Source: Dipylidium caninum (taxonomy: Eukaryota; Platyhelminthes; Cestoda; Cyclophyllidea; Dipylidiidae). Taken from it: DNA of 64,000 nt. The stretch lies in assembly GCA_017562135.1 (NCBI GenBank), contig QEYB01000895.1, positions 682,001-746,000 of the forward strand, read 5' to 3'. The translations under genes were made by a program, and so were the position numbers. The notes beneath the pieces are model-generated. The model saw only the letters and a program-made list of their open reading frames with translations, did not search any database and was not told the DNA's origin. The stretch's first letter is position 1, and each line of letters opens with the position of its first letter. Positions 12,791 through 25,422 of this stretch are shown piece by piece.

Positions 12791-14903
12791 ATGGGTTTCG
12801 TCACTAACGTTTTTGTCGTTCTACTCTCTATCTTAACTGTTATCCGTTGTGAGTCTGGAAAGGAGGAGTACGGGACCGTCATAGGCATCGACTTGGGAAC
12901 AACTTATTCATGGTAAGGTTTTGCGATTTCCTTACTCGTTGCCTTAATTTTTGCCATTGGCTTATTGGGCTATATTAAATTTATGATTATATGTACTCGA
13001 GGCACGTCATATTAATCATAAAATGCTGGATGTGTACTGTAATAATTTTACTTCACCCAATCTTTAGTGTTGGTGTTTTCAAAAATGGACGTGTTGAAAT
13101 TATCGCCAATGACCAGGGTAACCGCATAACCCCATCTTACGTGGCATTTACCGCCGGTGGTGAGCGCTTGATTGGGGACGCTGCCAAGAATCAGTTGACT
13201 TCAAATCCTAAAAATACCTTGTTTGACGCCAAACGGTTGATCGGCCGTGACTATAGCGACAAAGATGTGCAGAGTGATATCAAGCGTTATCCATTCAAAG
13301 TTATAAACAAGAACGCTAAGCCATATATGCAGGCACTAGTACAGGAGATGAGACGAAGGAGTTCGCGCCTGAGGAGGTATCCGCCATGGTTCTTGGCAAA
13401 ATGAAAGAAATTGCTGAAGCCTATTTGGGTACTAAAGTTACCCATGCTGTCGTTACCGTACCTGCCTACTTCAACGATGCTCAACGCCAAGCAACCAAAG
13501 ATGCCGGTGCCATTGCTGGCCTAACCGTGTTGCGAATCATCAACGAGCCAACTGCGGCTGCAATTGCGTACGGTTTGGACAAGAAGGATAGTGAGAAGAA
13601 TATCCTTGTGTTTGATCTCGGAGGTGGTACTTTCGATGTCTCTCTTTTGACAATCGATAACGGCGTGTTTGAGGTTGTTGCGACCAGTGGTGATACTCAC
13701 CTCGGTGGTGAAGACTTCGACCAACGTCTCATAGATTACTTCATTAGGTTGTACAAAAAGAAGGAGGGCAAAGACATTTCAAAAGATGACCGAGCGGTTC
13801 AAAAACTAAGGCGGGAGGTTGAGAAAGCAAAACGCACGCTCAGCACGGAGCATACCACTGTTATTGAAATTGACAGTTTCTTCGACGGTAAGGATTTCTC
13901 TGAAACCCTGACGAGAGCTCGCTTCGAGGAACTTAATGGCGACCTCTTCCGTAGCACACTTAAACCTGTTGAAAAGGTGATGGAGGACTCAGGTCTTAAA
14001 AAAGAAGATATAGACGATATTGTTCTCGTCGGTGGGTCAACAAGAATTCCTAAGATTCAACAACTTGTTAAGGAATTTTTCAACGGTAAGGAGCCAAGCA
14101 GAGGTATCAATCCTGATGAAGCTGTCGCTTATGGTGCTGCGGTGCAGGCTGGGGTTATCAGTGGTGTTGAAGACACTGGTGATATTGTACTTCTTGATGT
14201 CTGTCCATTAACATTGGGAATTGAGACAGTTGGAGGTGTTATGACCAAACTTATTCCCAGAAATACTGTTATTCCTACCAAAAAGTCACAAGTTTTCTCA
14301 ACCGCTGCAGATAATCAACCAACTGTAACTATTCAGGTATTTGAAGGTGAACGCCCGATGACCAAGGACAATCATTTTCTGGGTAAATTCGACTTGACGG
14401 GTATTCCGCCCGCTCCAAGAGGTGTGCCGCAAATCGAGGTCACCTTTGAAATCGATGTGAACGGTATTCTTCGAGTATCAGCGGAGGATAAAGGCACTGG
14501 GAAGAAGAATAATATTGTAATCAACAAAGAGACGAACCGTCTTAGTCCTGAGGAGATTGAACGTATGATTCAGGACGCTGAGAAGTTTTCTGATCAGGAT
14601 AAACAGGTGAAGGAACGTGTAGAGGCTCGCAATGAGTTAGAGAGTCTTGCATACTCCATCAAGAATCAAATGAAAGACAAAGAGAAAGTGGGTGGAAAAC
14701 TGAGTGATGACGAGATCAAGACCATTGAGGATGCGGCTGATGAGGCTATACAGTGGATGGAGGGTAATCCCCAGGCGGAAGCCACCGATTACAAGGAGCA
14801 GAAACGGAAACTCGAAGGTGTTGTTCAGCCTCTTGTAAGCAAGTTGTACGCTGGCAGTGTTCCACCTCCCCCAACAGAAAATACGTCGAAGGAAGAGCTG
14901 TAG
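12791..14903 (+). CDS. HSPA5: ER Hsp70 chaperone BiP/GRP78, two exons, one frame break
   Basis: BiP is the ATP-driven Hsp70 of the ER lumen that folds secretory proteins and regulates the unfolded-protein response. Exons are 12791-12912 and 13068-14903, and the 155-nt intron splits the Cys codon of [10 protein letters not shown]. The start is chosen because it opens a typical signal peptide (about 20 residues, hydrophobic [12 protein letters not shown]). In-frame upstream ATGs at 12674 and 12686 would bury the promoter-like motifs. The nucleotide-binding domain shows the phosphate-1, [12 protein letters not shown] and [11 protein letters not shown] motifs. The interdomain linker [14 protein letters not shown] and the substrate-binding domain follow. 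The protein ends KEEL, a variant of the KDEL/HDEL retrieval signal. One base is missing around 13333-13345: codons before read in frame 1, codons from the TKEFAPEE block onward in another. With one extra base the length would be 652 aa, matching vertebrate BiP (654), so an assembly deletion is likely. Confidence 0.95.
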
Positions 14904-17101
14904 ACTTGTGTTTGTACAGACGTTGGGGTGGCTATGTATAGTAGTGGCGGAAACTTGGCTAATTGCCAAAAGTACGACCTAGTACATTGTTTTTTCGATC
15001 TTTTATATGTCCTCCAATACATTTTGTCGTGGTGTGTTACATTTGTGTCGTGTTGACCTTGTATCGGGTGTTGCTTGTTGAGGCTAAACATGATCGTGTT
15101 TGTGCCTTATCGGCTTTCCGTGACGTGAATACCTCGATTCCCCCCCCCCCCCCCCCTAAGTTTTTGTCTGATGTCAGACATAAGTTCTCGTCTTATGGAC
15201 GTTATCGCGCGTTAGTTGTCTGTGGTGTCAGAGGTTTGTTGTCTTTGGTTTTCAGCTCCTAAGGAGCTGGTTTGAGTGAAACATTGAGGACTTGGAGTTC
15301 CTACTAGATGGCGTTATGTATTTTCCCGCGGTAGGCACCTATCATATTTCCAGGTTCAACACCTCACTATCAAACTATTTTTTAGCAGGGGCTGTAGGAG
15401 ATACCAAAGTGTATTATTTAATATTATTCGGAATTATTACCGGTGGACTATTTACTCTTTTTCGGATGGTTAAGATAAAACGACTTAAATGGACGCCGTC
15501 ATTTGATAGGGTGCGGTGTTAAAACCGGTATTCTGAGGAGGAAAGCCTTTTGGTTGTCCTTTTTCTCAAAAAAAAGGTTCTAAATTGTATCGGTGGAAAC
15601 CACGGTTGATGGGAGGGTGGTCATTATAATTAAATGACAACCACAAACCGGTACCAGGGCATGCTGCACCTATGCAGTCTCGAAACGTTCCTCTTAGCTA
15701 TATCGGCGGTTGGATCGGACGCATTTGTGCTGTTATTGCATCACGGATATATTTGATAAGTGCGGAATAATTTGGGGCAAAGGCAGATGCACTGGCTGAC
15801 AGTTAAACGCAAGGAAAGCCGTGATGGGAAAACCAGTGCTCTCGATATTCACCGTTTGAACATACCTTAATGTAGCCAAGGAGATGTTAAATTACAGGGG
15901 CTAAAGGCATGCTAGTGGGGATTCTATTTAAATCCACAGAGGCATAATAGTTTGTGGAAGGGAGGAAAAATGGTGGTAAAAAGGACAATCGAGGTGACGT
16001 ATTTTAGACTCGGCCTCGCCTCGTTGGGCATCCCCCACTTTATCTCATGGAGTAATAAGGCCTACTTTTCCGCTCAAGTAGATTGTATTATTCAGGGTTA
16101 AAAACAGTTTGCGCGGGGGGCACTACGAAAACGTGTTCGGCTTGCCAAAACAGGGGGATACACCTTAATCATTGGAGTGACTATGTGTACACCCCGCGTA
16201 CAAAAACATGCATAGGAAGTCTTAATCACTGCGGCAGTGATTCCAGTGTTGGGTACCTTCGGGATCCTAACTGAATGTTCTCCACCGTCGTGAATGGGTA
16301 TAAAAATACTCCGATTGCTACTTCATCGGCGGTCAGGGGAACCTGTTGTGGTAAATCGGCAACATCACAAATCCGAGTGACAGGTCGGTCTGCCTTCCTC
16401 CCACTTCCCCTGTGTGGGGGACTTGAGAATAGGCAAACCTTTCACGCCACAAAGCACCAGGTATTGCAACTACCGCAGACTGCCCAGCTGCTTACGGTGC
16501 GCTTGCAGTTGCCTGGGTGCTCTTCAACCCCAAAGTGAGCTCGCTCCTGTAGCTTGCTGCATCAAAGGCAAACGCCTCGGACCAGCCACTGACCGCATCC
16601 AATAAACCCCACTGTGGGGAAAGTGGCGGATCGCTTCTAAGTGCGACGAATAAAGCGAGGACGGACTGTCTTTAAAGACCTCTTTGCGAGGCATTCCCTT
16701 TCAGCAGACAATGTAACACCGTCAACTCCCTAGCTTTTGTGCCTCTCCCTATCTCTTCCTGTGACCTTCATATTCGAGGCGTCTTGAACACACCCAACGT
16801 GGTGCGCGCTATGGAATGTGGGAGAGTCGTGAACCCACGCACTGACGAGTCTGAGGTGTGAATGTGGTGCTTGGGCTCGGATAAACATGGTCCCCAGCCA
16901 ATAGCTGTTTAATTTACTTTTTTGTGGTAAGAACACACGTGATCATAGACGGGCGGGTACAAAGGGCGAGTTTATGCCTTGGGCAGGGAGAATTGCGAGC
17001 ACACATGCTCACAACGGCCCCGGAGTTGGGACGAGGAGCAGACGCAAGCGCGAAGAGACCGGAGGAAGTGGACGAGGAGGAAGGAGAAGGTCTAAATTAG
17101 A
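14904..17101. other. Intergenic: BiP 3' flank to innexin A
   Basis: No conserved coding sequence was seen. The BiP 3' UTR must lie in the first few hundred bases, but I see no canonical AATAAA there. A short open frame at 15292-15522 (plus) has one hydrophobic stretch (YYLILFGIITGGLFTLF) but matches nothing I recognise and has no supporting splice sites. The last 100 bp before innexin A are purine-rich (GGA/GAA runs) and probably 5' UTR. Confidence 0.5.
15140..15157. repeat. Poly-C tract (18 C)
   Basis: An uninterrupted run of 18 cytosines lies 240 bp downstream of the BiP stop codon. Mononucleotide runs of this length are prone to length error in both replication and sequencing. Confidence 0.9.
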
Positions 17102-18847
17102 ATGACCAAGTTGGTAGACAACGCGCTGCGCATCTGCCAGGAGGTGAACGCTCACCTGGGCGACCTGGAGGATTTCGGCGATCGCTTCAACTACCTGGTT
17201 TGCGTGGTGGTGCTGCTAGTCTGCGTCTTCTTAGTGTCCACGAAGCAGTACTTCTGCCAGCCCATATCCTGCTTCCTTGCGACGGAGGTGGGCGGTACGA
17301 ACCTGTTGAGTTATGTGGAGAATTACTGTTGGGTTCAGGGCACCGTCCCCATCAGCCAGGCCGGCCGCATGCCGACCGACGAGGAAGAGTGGCAGCTCTT
17401 CGAGGAGAAGAAGATCCGTAAGTTGGCCCCGGAAGTGCGGTCGCATCCTTTCTCTCGCCCTTCTATACGTGCATCCCCTTGCATCCCGCAACGCCTCTGA
17501 CTGCCTGGTGCCTCAGTAGGAAGTTTATGCTCACTGCAGAAAGAGAGACGGGGACGCCGGTCCGCCTTTGCCCTTCGGGCAGTCGGGGCGTATCGTCTCA
17601 GGCCAAAAGGCCAACGAAATTAATTTTTAAACGATGGGAAGCGGCCAACAGCACCCAACTTTATCGCATACCTGATTCTGTGGTGTTGGAGTAGGAATAA
17701 GGCACTTTCGTCTTTCAGTTTACTACCAGTGGGTTCCGCTTGTCCTTGGACTGCAGTGCATCCTCTTCTGCTTGCCGCGTGTGGTGTGGAAAACGCTCTA
17801 TCTCCACTCGGGGACGAATGGCAACGCGCTGAGTCGGGTTGTCATCCGCTCGGTGGAGGCGCTCCACGCGCCCATCGGCGAGCGCCGGAGAATTGTCGAC
17901 GAGATCGCCGATATCGCTGAATACTTCTTTCTCAAAGTGAGCCACCCCCCTTCTCCGCACTCTGACAACTAAAAAGTCGCTTTTCTATACGCCGTCATTG
18001 GGAAAACAGTAAAAATCTAAGGGAAATAAAGGCTCTTACGGTCTTTTAGCGCTTCGCCCCAAGATTCGGATCTCACCGCGGTTATTTCAAATGCTCTCGT
18101 GGCGTGAACATAATCACCTCTTACTTGGCGGTGAAGCTGCTCTACCTCATCAATGCGGTCGGGCAGTTGTTTATGATGCATCGGTTCCTCGGCTTCGACT
18201 CTACCAACACGTGGACCTTCGGATTCACTGCCCTCCGCGATATTCTCCGAGGCCGTGACTGGCAGGTGACGCAGGTCTTCCCCCGAGTGGGCTTTTGCTA
18301 CGTGGAGCTGAAATTCCTCGGCACGGCGACCAACGCGGTGACGGCGCAGTGTGCTCTGCCCCTCAACATGCTCAACGAGAAGATTTTCCTCTTCCTGTGG
18401 TGGTGGATCACCGCCGCTGCCTGCATCACCGCCTTCTACCTCCTCCTATGGACATTCCGTTTCAGCACTCGAAACCGGGAGGCAAACTACATCATCAAGT
18501 ACATCCACCTCAGTGCCGACAGGTTCGTGCGATACGAGGATGTAGAGGTGGGTGATTTCACCAGTCGTTACCTCGGTCACGACGGCATCTTCCTCGTGAG
18601 GATGGTGCGGCTGAATGCCGGGGAGCAGGTCGCCGCGGCGGTGGTCAGGGCATTTTGGGAGCGTTACAGACAGGCCACTGAGGGGTGCATTGGAAGCGCC
18701 TTCCCCGCGTCGAATGAGCCCCTCGCGCCCGCGGCTAACATCGTCCCCGCAGACGTGTACCCACAGTTTAAGAACTTCTCGAAGGACACTCTCAGCGAAA
18801 AGGGCGTCGCCGAGGGGGACACCGTGTTCACGCAGGCCTACGTGTAG
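17102..18847 (+). CDS. Innexin A (gap-junction channel protein)
   Basis: Innexins are four-pass membrane proteins that oligomerise into invertebrate gap-junction channels and hemichannels. Exons are 17102-17417, 17719-17936 and 18050-18847; introns are 301 and 113 bp, and phases join perfectly to 443 aa with no frame break. Exon 1 encodes the N-terminus, TM1 and extracellular loop 1 with the hallmark YVENYCWVQGT and its paired cysteines. Exon 2 begins in the family signature YYQWVP (TM2) and encodes the cytoplasmic loop. Exon 3 encodes TM3 (LAVKLLYLINAVGQLF), loop 2 with two cysteines (RVGFC and QCALPLNM), TM4 (IFLFLWWWITAAACI) and the C-terminal tail ending QAYV. It is the first member of the array and the most GC-rich in codon use. 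Exact orthology to named flatworm innexins cannot be settled by eye. Confidence 0.93.
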
Positions 18848-18939
18848 ACTGATGATCGCCAATCGTCCCTCCGGGTGCCCACTCGGCGCTGCCCCCGAGG
18901 CCGGTTGCAAAGGCGGACCACGGCGCATGACTGTGTCCT

Positions 18940-18963
18940 ACACACACACACACACACACACAC
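18940..18963. repeat. (CA)n microsatellite
   Basis: About 12 CA dinucleotides lie 93 bp after the innexin A stop codon, inside its probable 3' UTR. Confidence 0.9.
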
Positions 18964-19049
18964 GCTCTTGAGCTATTTCGCACCCACCACCCACCCCCTG
19001 TCCCCGCTGGTTCACCTCTTCCGCTCGATTCCTCCACTCCCAGACACTG

Positions 19050-19055
19050 AATAAA
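19050..19055 (+). promoter_or_regulatory. Candidate polyadenylation signal of innexin A
   Basis: AATAAA lies about 200 bp downstream of the innexin A stop and is the first canonical hexamer after it. Cleavage is therefore predicted near 19070. Confidence 0.5.
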
Positions 19056-20652
19056 TGAGTTTCTCACCAGGCTTTGCTGAACGAGTTCCCGGTGAAATTT
19101 CGTTGTACTCGTTGAATCAGAAGCCTCGACGCGGTGGCAGTTCTGTCGCACCCCTGATAAAGGAGCGGAGCAGTGAATTCCCTGAAATCGAGGCCCAGTG
19201 ATGTCCTTGGGACAGGTGGTGTGAACCTCCTCCGCACCGAAGCACTGCAGTTGTAGTTGCGAGGGCCTAAGCGACGCCCAAAGGGGGTGTCGCCGAACGG
19301 CACGGTCACGTAGATCGCATTCGTGTGATGGCGCTGCTGGCGAAGGCGACTGCCTGCAGCGTGGCCGACGTTTAATCCTTTCGCAGTAGCCACATATTAG
19401 AAGTGCAGCCAATGCGTTAGGACTAGGCGGAGTTGATTTCTCCTTCGTCGCCGGCTCCTGTTGATCCCCAGGAGGAATTGAGGACGACGACTGTGAAATC
19501 CGATCCACCCGCGCAACAATTAGTGGACTAAAGAGGAACTGGCCATCTCTACGGCCCCGACTGTGTTAAAACAACATCTCGGTACAATTAAAAAGGGAAA
19601 GCAAAAGTTGGACTTAAATGTCCTCCCCACACAAACTGACGGAGGTGGAGATGATCGGCCGGACGCAGGAGCGAGTGCCCGCGATGACACCGACGTCAAC
19701 AACCCCCGACTTTCGCTTGGCTTTTGACAGATTGGCTTTGCAGAAATGTGAAATTGCGTGCGCCATATCTTCCCTTTTCAATGTATATTTCTCCGTCCAA
19801 TTACTACTTTTTTCGCAATTACGAACTATTTTCAAGAGGAAAACTTACAACAATTAAAGTAATTCTATAGAAGACTTTGGCTCGGCCAACAGGTCGGAGC
19901 AAGTGGTAGATGCCAGTGGAGATTGTTTCGACTCAAAAAAATTAAATAATATAAAAAGGTGGGCTACTTGTTAACTACTTTTATCTGACCCTGGTTTCAT
20001 GGTTTCCAACCTAATAGGACGGTCTTTACGACACTGTGAACGACAAAAGCAGCGCGAATGGCAGACGAACGGACTATTGCGGCCAAAAGGAGCGGATTGT
20101 CGAGGATCAGAGTGAAATCGGACCCTACAGTTTTCTGAGTCCGAACCGCTCCTAACAGTCGGCACCGATAATTGGAGCCTTATCAGGTGAATTTTTCCCA
20201 TGTCAAACGCCCGAATTAACACGCTTTCTCAATTCGGTAAACGCGTTGCCTCCCGAGATTCGCCTTCCAGCATTGACGGGACTGTTCGGAGAGGCAAAAT
20301 TGAGTTTTGCAGTACCGGGCCGAGAGGAAAGTCTGTGAACGAAAGGCGGCGCTCTTCGAGTGAGGCGGGCGTCTCCGTGGCCGAATGCGGCGTTGGACAG
20401 GGCGGGGGGGGGCCTGGCGGGCTGGCTGGCTGCGGGATGTTGTCCACAGGGGGCCAACGGGGCCAGGCGCTAGTGGCGAAATCGTGTCGAGTGTTTCCAC
20501 CACGCCTCGAAGGCGAGGTCCGTCGCCGCGGTCATCCGTGCACGCACCCGCCCGAAATGCCGACGGGGGGAATGACTAACCGCCGCATCGTCCATCTCTC
20601 CGACCACTCGTCACGTCAAACACGCATGAAGACGAGTCAAGAAAAAGGAGAA

Positions 20653-20689
20653 GAGGAGGAGGAGGAGGAGGAGGAGGAGGAGGAGGAGG
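20653..20689. repeat. (GAG)n trinucleotide repeat
   Basis: About 12 perfect GAG units. On the plus strand an open frame reads through them as poly-Glu, but the surrounding frame has no family resemblance, so I treat it as a microsatellite. Confidence 0.9.
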
Positions 20690-23600
20690 GCGTGCTCAGT
20701 GCACCGCCACTTCAATTCGTCTCGTCAACACAGCCGCGCGACTACGAGCCCCACCAACACTCATCCGCTTTGGAGTAGACGATGCGAGGGACCTCAGTCT
20801 GGAGGGGACTCGCCGTCGGCATCACAGAAAAGCACTCGTAGTATGCTTTTTCGGTGTGGGTGTCTTAACAGACGTACTGCTAAAAATTCGCACCCAGGTA
20901 AGCATCCCGGGACCGTGGCGCGAGCGATTGCCACCCAGGCCCATTTCCCATGATGTACTGCCGTTAATTTTGTGGAATTTTCCGACATTTACATTTGCAC
21001 TGAGGCGTGCAGAAAGGCATTCCGGTTTCTTGCGACGCGAATAAATTAAGACGCCTTGGCTAAATACCATGTTAACTTGGCGATCTTCCTCCGCCATCCG
21101 GTCGGGCCACGTCAGGGCGCCCTACAAACTCGGGCCTGAGGCTGCTGGAATCCGCGTTGGCGCCCTTCCCGACGCCGCCACTGTCTTGCTTTGCTGGGCG
21201 TAGGAAAGGGTCGAGGTGCCGAGGCAAACCCACCACGGTCAGATCGAATGGCCCCCCGTGTGGGAGGCCAGCGAACGTGGTGCCTGATGCTCTCCAGCCT
21301 GGTGGCTACGAGGGAAGGAGTTTAACCGATGAAAGTGAGAATGGACATGGGAAAGCGAACTCGAGAGTGGTTTTTCCTTACTTTGCCCCGTCAAATTTGA
21401 ACTTGAAAGCCACTAGAAAAGAGGCCAAGGTGAGAGTAGGGGGGGCTGACCGTCGGGGCGATGGGGTTGGTTCCTTGGGGGGGGGAGGGAGGGGAGGGGG
21501 AGGGGAGAGCGTGGGACGGTGGTGCGAAATACGATCCCCCAAGGGTGAGACAGCCGAGCCAGGGGCGCTGCTTCTCCGTGCGGAGGCGTGGAATGTGTGC
21601 GAGCCCGTTTACTACACACACAAACACACACACAAGACTTGATGTTGGCGACGTCCGTATGCTAATCCACCCGTCATCCACCAAGTCCAGTCCATGGGAT
21701 CCACGCGTGCGAGCCTCTATTAGCATACAAGGCCCTAGAGGTCGGTATTTGCATTTTTAATTCACTCATTTCTTTCGCTTCAGTTGATAAAAATTATGAT
21801 CTAACTGAATACCGCCTCGCTCGGATACGGTTGTGAAGAGGGCAGCCATAAATCCGGCGTGTCATTTGCCCAAAAACGCTGCACCAGCTCGTGACTGTCT
21901 TCCGACCCGACCCGGGTTGTGGGCAGTGCTTTGGCACCCGCGACGTGGCGAGGAAGTACGAAACGAAAGTGGCTTCTCTTAGTCCACTCGGGGAACATCG
22001 AAGCAGAGGGCTTCACTTATAGCCTTGTGATGTTGCGTTGGGCGGGGACCGTGTCTTGTCCACCCGGACCTCTCGCCGACCCCATCCGTCCGCAGTTCAC
22101 CCAGGAATCGCGCAGTAAACTTGGCGAGGTGCCACCCTGAACCACTGGTCTTTTGTCAGGCGTTTTTGGCCCCTCCTTGAGCGAGCGACGGTCTTACGCG
22201 CTCATTTCACCTCGCTTGGCCTCGGCGGGTCCTTTTGTCTCCCCCCCTCCCTCCCTCGCGCCCCCCTTACCTCGTTCACTTCGTCTGTGTCCGCCACAGC
22301 AGCCTTTGAAAATGCGTTTTAAGCCGAGGAATTGCGCAGATCGCTAATGCGCTGTCGCGAAGGTCTACACTTCTCAGAAACCCACGAGGAGAGCGGATGG
22401 CGGAGGACCCAGTGTGTTCCGAGCAGTACGGACCGATGGAGCAGATTTGTACGTGCAATGAGTGAAGCAGAGATCCCCGAGCAGTAAGTGTGTTTTAGGC
22501 AAATAATCGACTTTCTCGGGCCCCGTTGCCCTCGAAGACTAATTGTCGGTGCAACCACCTTCTCATTCACTCGGTGGCGGTGATTGCGACGAGATGATTA
22601 GCCACCGCCCCCCACCTCCCGCAGACTCAGAGGAGGTGAAGCGCATCAGGATAATGTCAAGTGGGGAAAAGAGCAACGCCGACGGCGCTGCCAGCAGCAC
22701 CAGTGGTCGTTCGCACACTGGCCCAGTCAGTGACGAACCTAAGGCCTATTTTTGGAGGGGATAAATCAAGCAGGAAGTTAATGTTTTCTATCACTTGTGA
22801 GTCACCTAACGGTTGATTTTGTTCACACAACAAAAGAGTTTTATGCAAATATTAACGGAGCCCCTTTTTTGCTTTAGATTTACAAACTGAAGTCCACTAA
22901 GTACATGACTGGAGACTCTTCCTTGTCACTACAAAGATTAGACAGGTCACCGGTGTTAGAGGTTAGGGAACCAGACCACTAAAATCCCGCAATGCCAGAC
23001 GTGTCGTGCTCTCCACGAAATTTGGCCCTATCACGCTAGAAATGAACCCCGACACGCAGGGGTCGGTGTGCCTGTCAAACGCCGCCTGACGACAAAGTTC
23101 TTGATGAAATTTGCGATTTACTCTCACTGTTGCTTCACAGTGAGCCTGACATCTAAATTTTACAGTGCTCTAATTCTAACAAGCGGGAAAAAGCAACTGC
23201 CGCTAACACACGGGCGTGGGCCAAAGGGAGATCCAGTAGCATTGAGTTCTCAGCAGTCACCAGTAACTCGCGTTAATCTTAATGGTCTCTTAACGTCGGC
23301 AACCGTGCAACGCAAGAGGTGTGCAGACATGTGACTCTCTAGACTCCTCATGGCTCTCATAACCAAACTAATAATAACTAGGTAAAGCCGTTGCACCTAT
23401 CACTCCACTAAAGCGCATTTTTTGTTAGCGAGGGCAGAATATGCTCACGGTTGGAAGTGACCCAATTAATTGTTTTGAATATAAAGTGGTAGGGGGCCAC
23501 TGGGTATGGTAATTTGGTCATTAGAAGTTGTTTTTCTATAGATTCCTCGTGTTTACTTGAATCGGGTAAAGTGGCGCCACACTCAAGAGCGCGTCTACCT

Positions 23601-23865
23601 ATTTTAACCCTTCAGACATGCCTGATCTTTGTACCCAGCTACTCTTAGTGGTAATATTATTCTATGAGAATGAAAGGTATTTAAGTATGGCTTATTACGA
23701 ACAGCTTGCTATGACGGTAGTAGAAATCCTCGAGATTTTGCAAAACTACTGATCAAATTTATATGCCCAATTGAATTATTGTGCTTTCTCAGCGAGGCAT
23801 TTAGCCTCCAACGCTGCTCTGCGCTCTGTGACTGGTTATGTCATCATACCAGCCTCTCCGCCTGG

Positions 23866-24530
23866 CCAATCCGTTGGTAATGCGCTTCTGTGCGAACACC
23901 GATTGGCCGTCTGTTGAGGAAAATTGGCCAGTGAAAGGCGCCCTCATTAAGATTTCCTGGGAGCGATGACTCATCCCATTTGCTCTCCATTACATCAGTA
24001 AATGATTTGCCTTTTCGGGTTTCCTGCTTACTTAGAGCACAATTTAGAAAAGTAGATTATTTAAAAATAAGTTGGCTAAAAGACGCGATGCACCAGTGTC
24101 CTGACCCAAATATCGTGACTTTTGATAGATGATTCAAAAAAAAGTTGCTTGACACTATTTTTGTGGGTATACAAGCCAAAGTATTCACACTAATTTACGA
24201 AAATTTGCATACGGGGCAAGAGGACCCCGCCATTCTTTGCATTTGAACGTTTCTTGCAAAAGTTTTAGAAGTAAATTTAGCACGTATATTTGGGGAAGAT
24301 TTAATGCCATAGGGTAAAATCGTAATATACGTGCCTAGATTGGATCGAAGGTGAAACGGAGCGTGCAGGTCGAATGCTTTGGTGTCTCAACAAAATTCCC
24401 AACTTTATGCTAAAACAGGACTATTTCACACCTTCGACATTCGCATGTAAACGCATGCATTATCGCGGAACATTTACAGCTTAATAGTGCAGCCCGGAGT
24501 CGCTTTTGATTGACTGATCAGCTGTCCAAT
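23866..24530. promoter_or_regulatory. CCAAT/AP-1 motif cluster upstream of innexin B
   Basis: CCAAT occurs at 23866-23870 and 24526-24530, its reverse complement ATTGG at 23902-23906 and 23923-23927, and an AP-1-type TGACTCA at 23967-23973. Three CCAAT-type boxes within 62 bp plus an AP-1 site is denser than expected in this AT-rich flank. It lies 0.9-1.6 kb before the innexin B start codon, so it could be a promoter with a long or spliced 5' UTR, or an enhancer. Role inferred from motifs only. Confidence 0.3.
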
Positions 24531-25422
24531 CAGAGGGACACACACACATGTGCTTATTCCAGGAGCCACACTCAAGCAAACACTTGATTTTTACACGCTC
24601 GCTGGTGAGCTTGTCCATTTGCTCAATTTATTTTCACTTAAGTAGAAGTAATTGTTAGTTTTTGCTACTCTTCTTCTATCAATGTATTAAGAGTAATGCT
24701 TAGAGCTTCTCCCGCTACAGCCTCACATTTAAAGGGAGTGTTACTCACTTCTAATACACACACACATCCCATTTTTCCGATATTTACGACTTATGCGTTT
24801 GCTTCTGCGGTGGAGATAGGAGTAAACATATGTGATTTGTGGGTTTGGTAGAAATGGTACCGACCATAGGCTCTTAATGCGTGACCGAGCAATCATGTTT
24901 AACTAACGAATTAAGTAAGTCTTCTCCGAAATCCCCATTTATGCTGGTCCTAACGATGATCCAACGTTCAGGTAAATGATCTAATTACATATTCAGTTTT
25001 CAAAGTGCTCAAGAGGGGAACTGACACGTCTCCTCCCAGTTCATTCGTTGGCGTATTTATAGTGGGGGTTTTGCCAAGGTTCTGACTTGTTTAACGCGTA
25101 ATCGCCTTCGGTGTTTGTACATTCGAACGCCGCTCACACGATGCTCGGATGTTTAAGCAGTAATCGCGGGTGGGCGTCTTTTCGGCGTGTTTGCCACGCC
25201 AGCTGTTGACCACCGATTTTTGAACTGCACTCTGCACTCAATTTGAGCGCCACTCGCACACTGCCCGAACGAACAATAAATCGATAAGGCTGAGGTCGCC
25301 TGAGTTACCGCGTGGCTGACGCCGCGCCTCAACGCAGTCGCCTCGGGCCGCCCTCTTGACACCGCAATTGCCTCTTCCCTTGTAGACACCCGCGCGAAGA
25401 GGCCGATCTCCCTCTCGACGAC

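Larger units (their letters stand above)
18848..25422. other. Long intergenic stretch between innexins A and B
   Basis: 6.6 kb with no recognisable exon. I looked specifically for innexin hallmarks (the ENYCWVQG and YYQWVP codon patterns) and found none. 18.8-22.8 kb is GC-rich with purine-rich microsatellites; 22.8-25.1 kb is AT-rich. A cluster of CCAAT-type motifs at 23.87-24.53 kb and a TATA-like TATTTATA at 25054-25061 (about 360 bp before the innexin B ATG) are the only candidate regulatory signals seen. Confidence 0.5.

Noticed and set aside
15292..15522. Short plus-strand open frame with one hydrophobic segment after BiP
   Set aside because: No start context, splice sites or homology visible; single hydrophobic stretches are common in AT-rich DNA.
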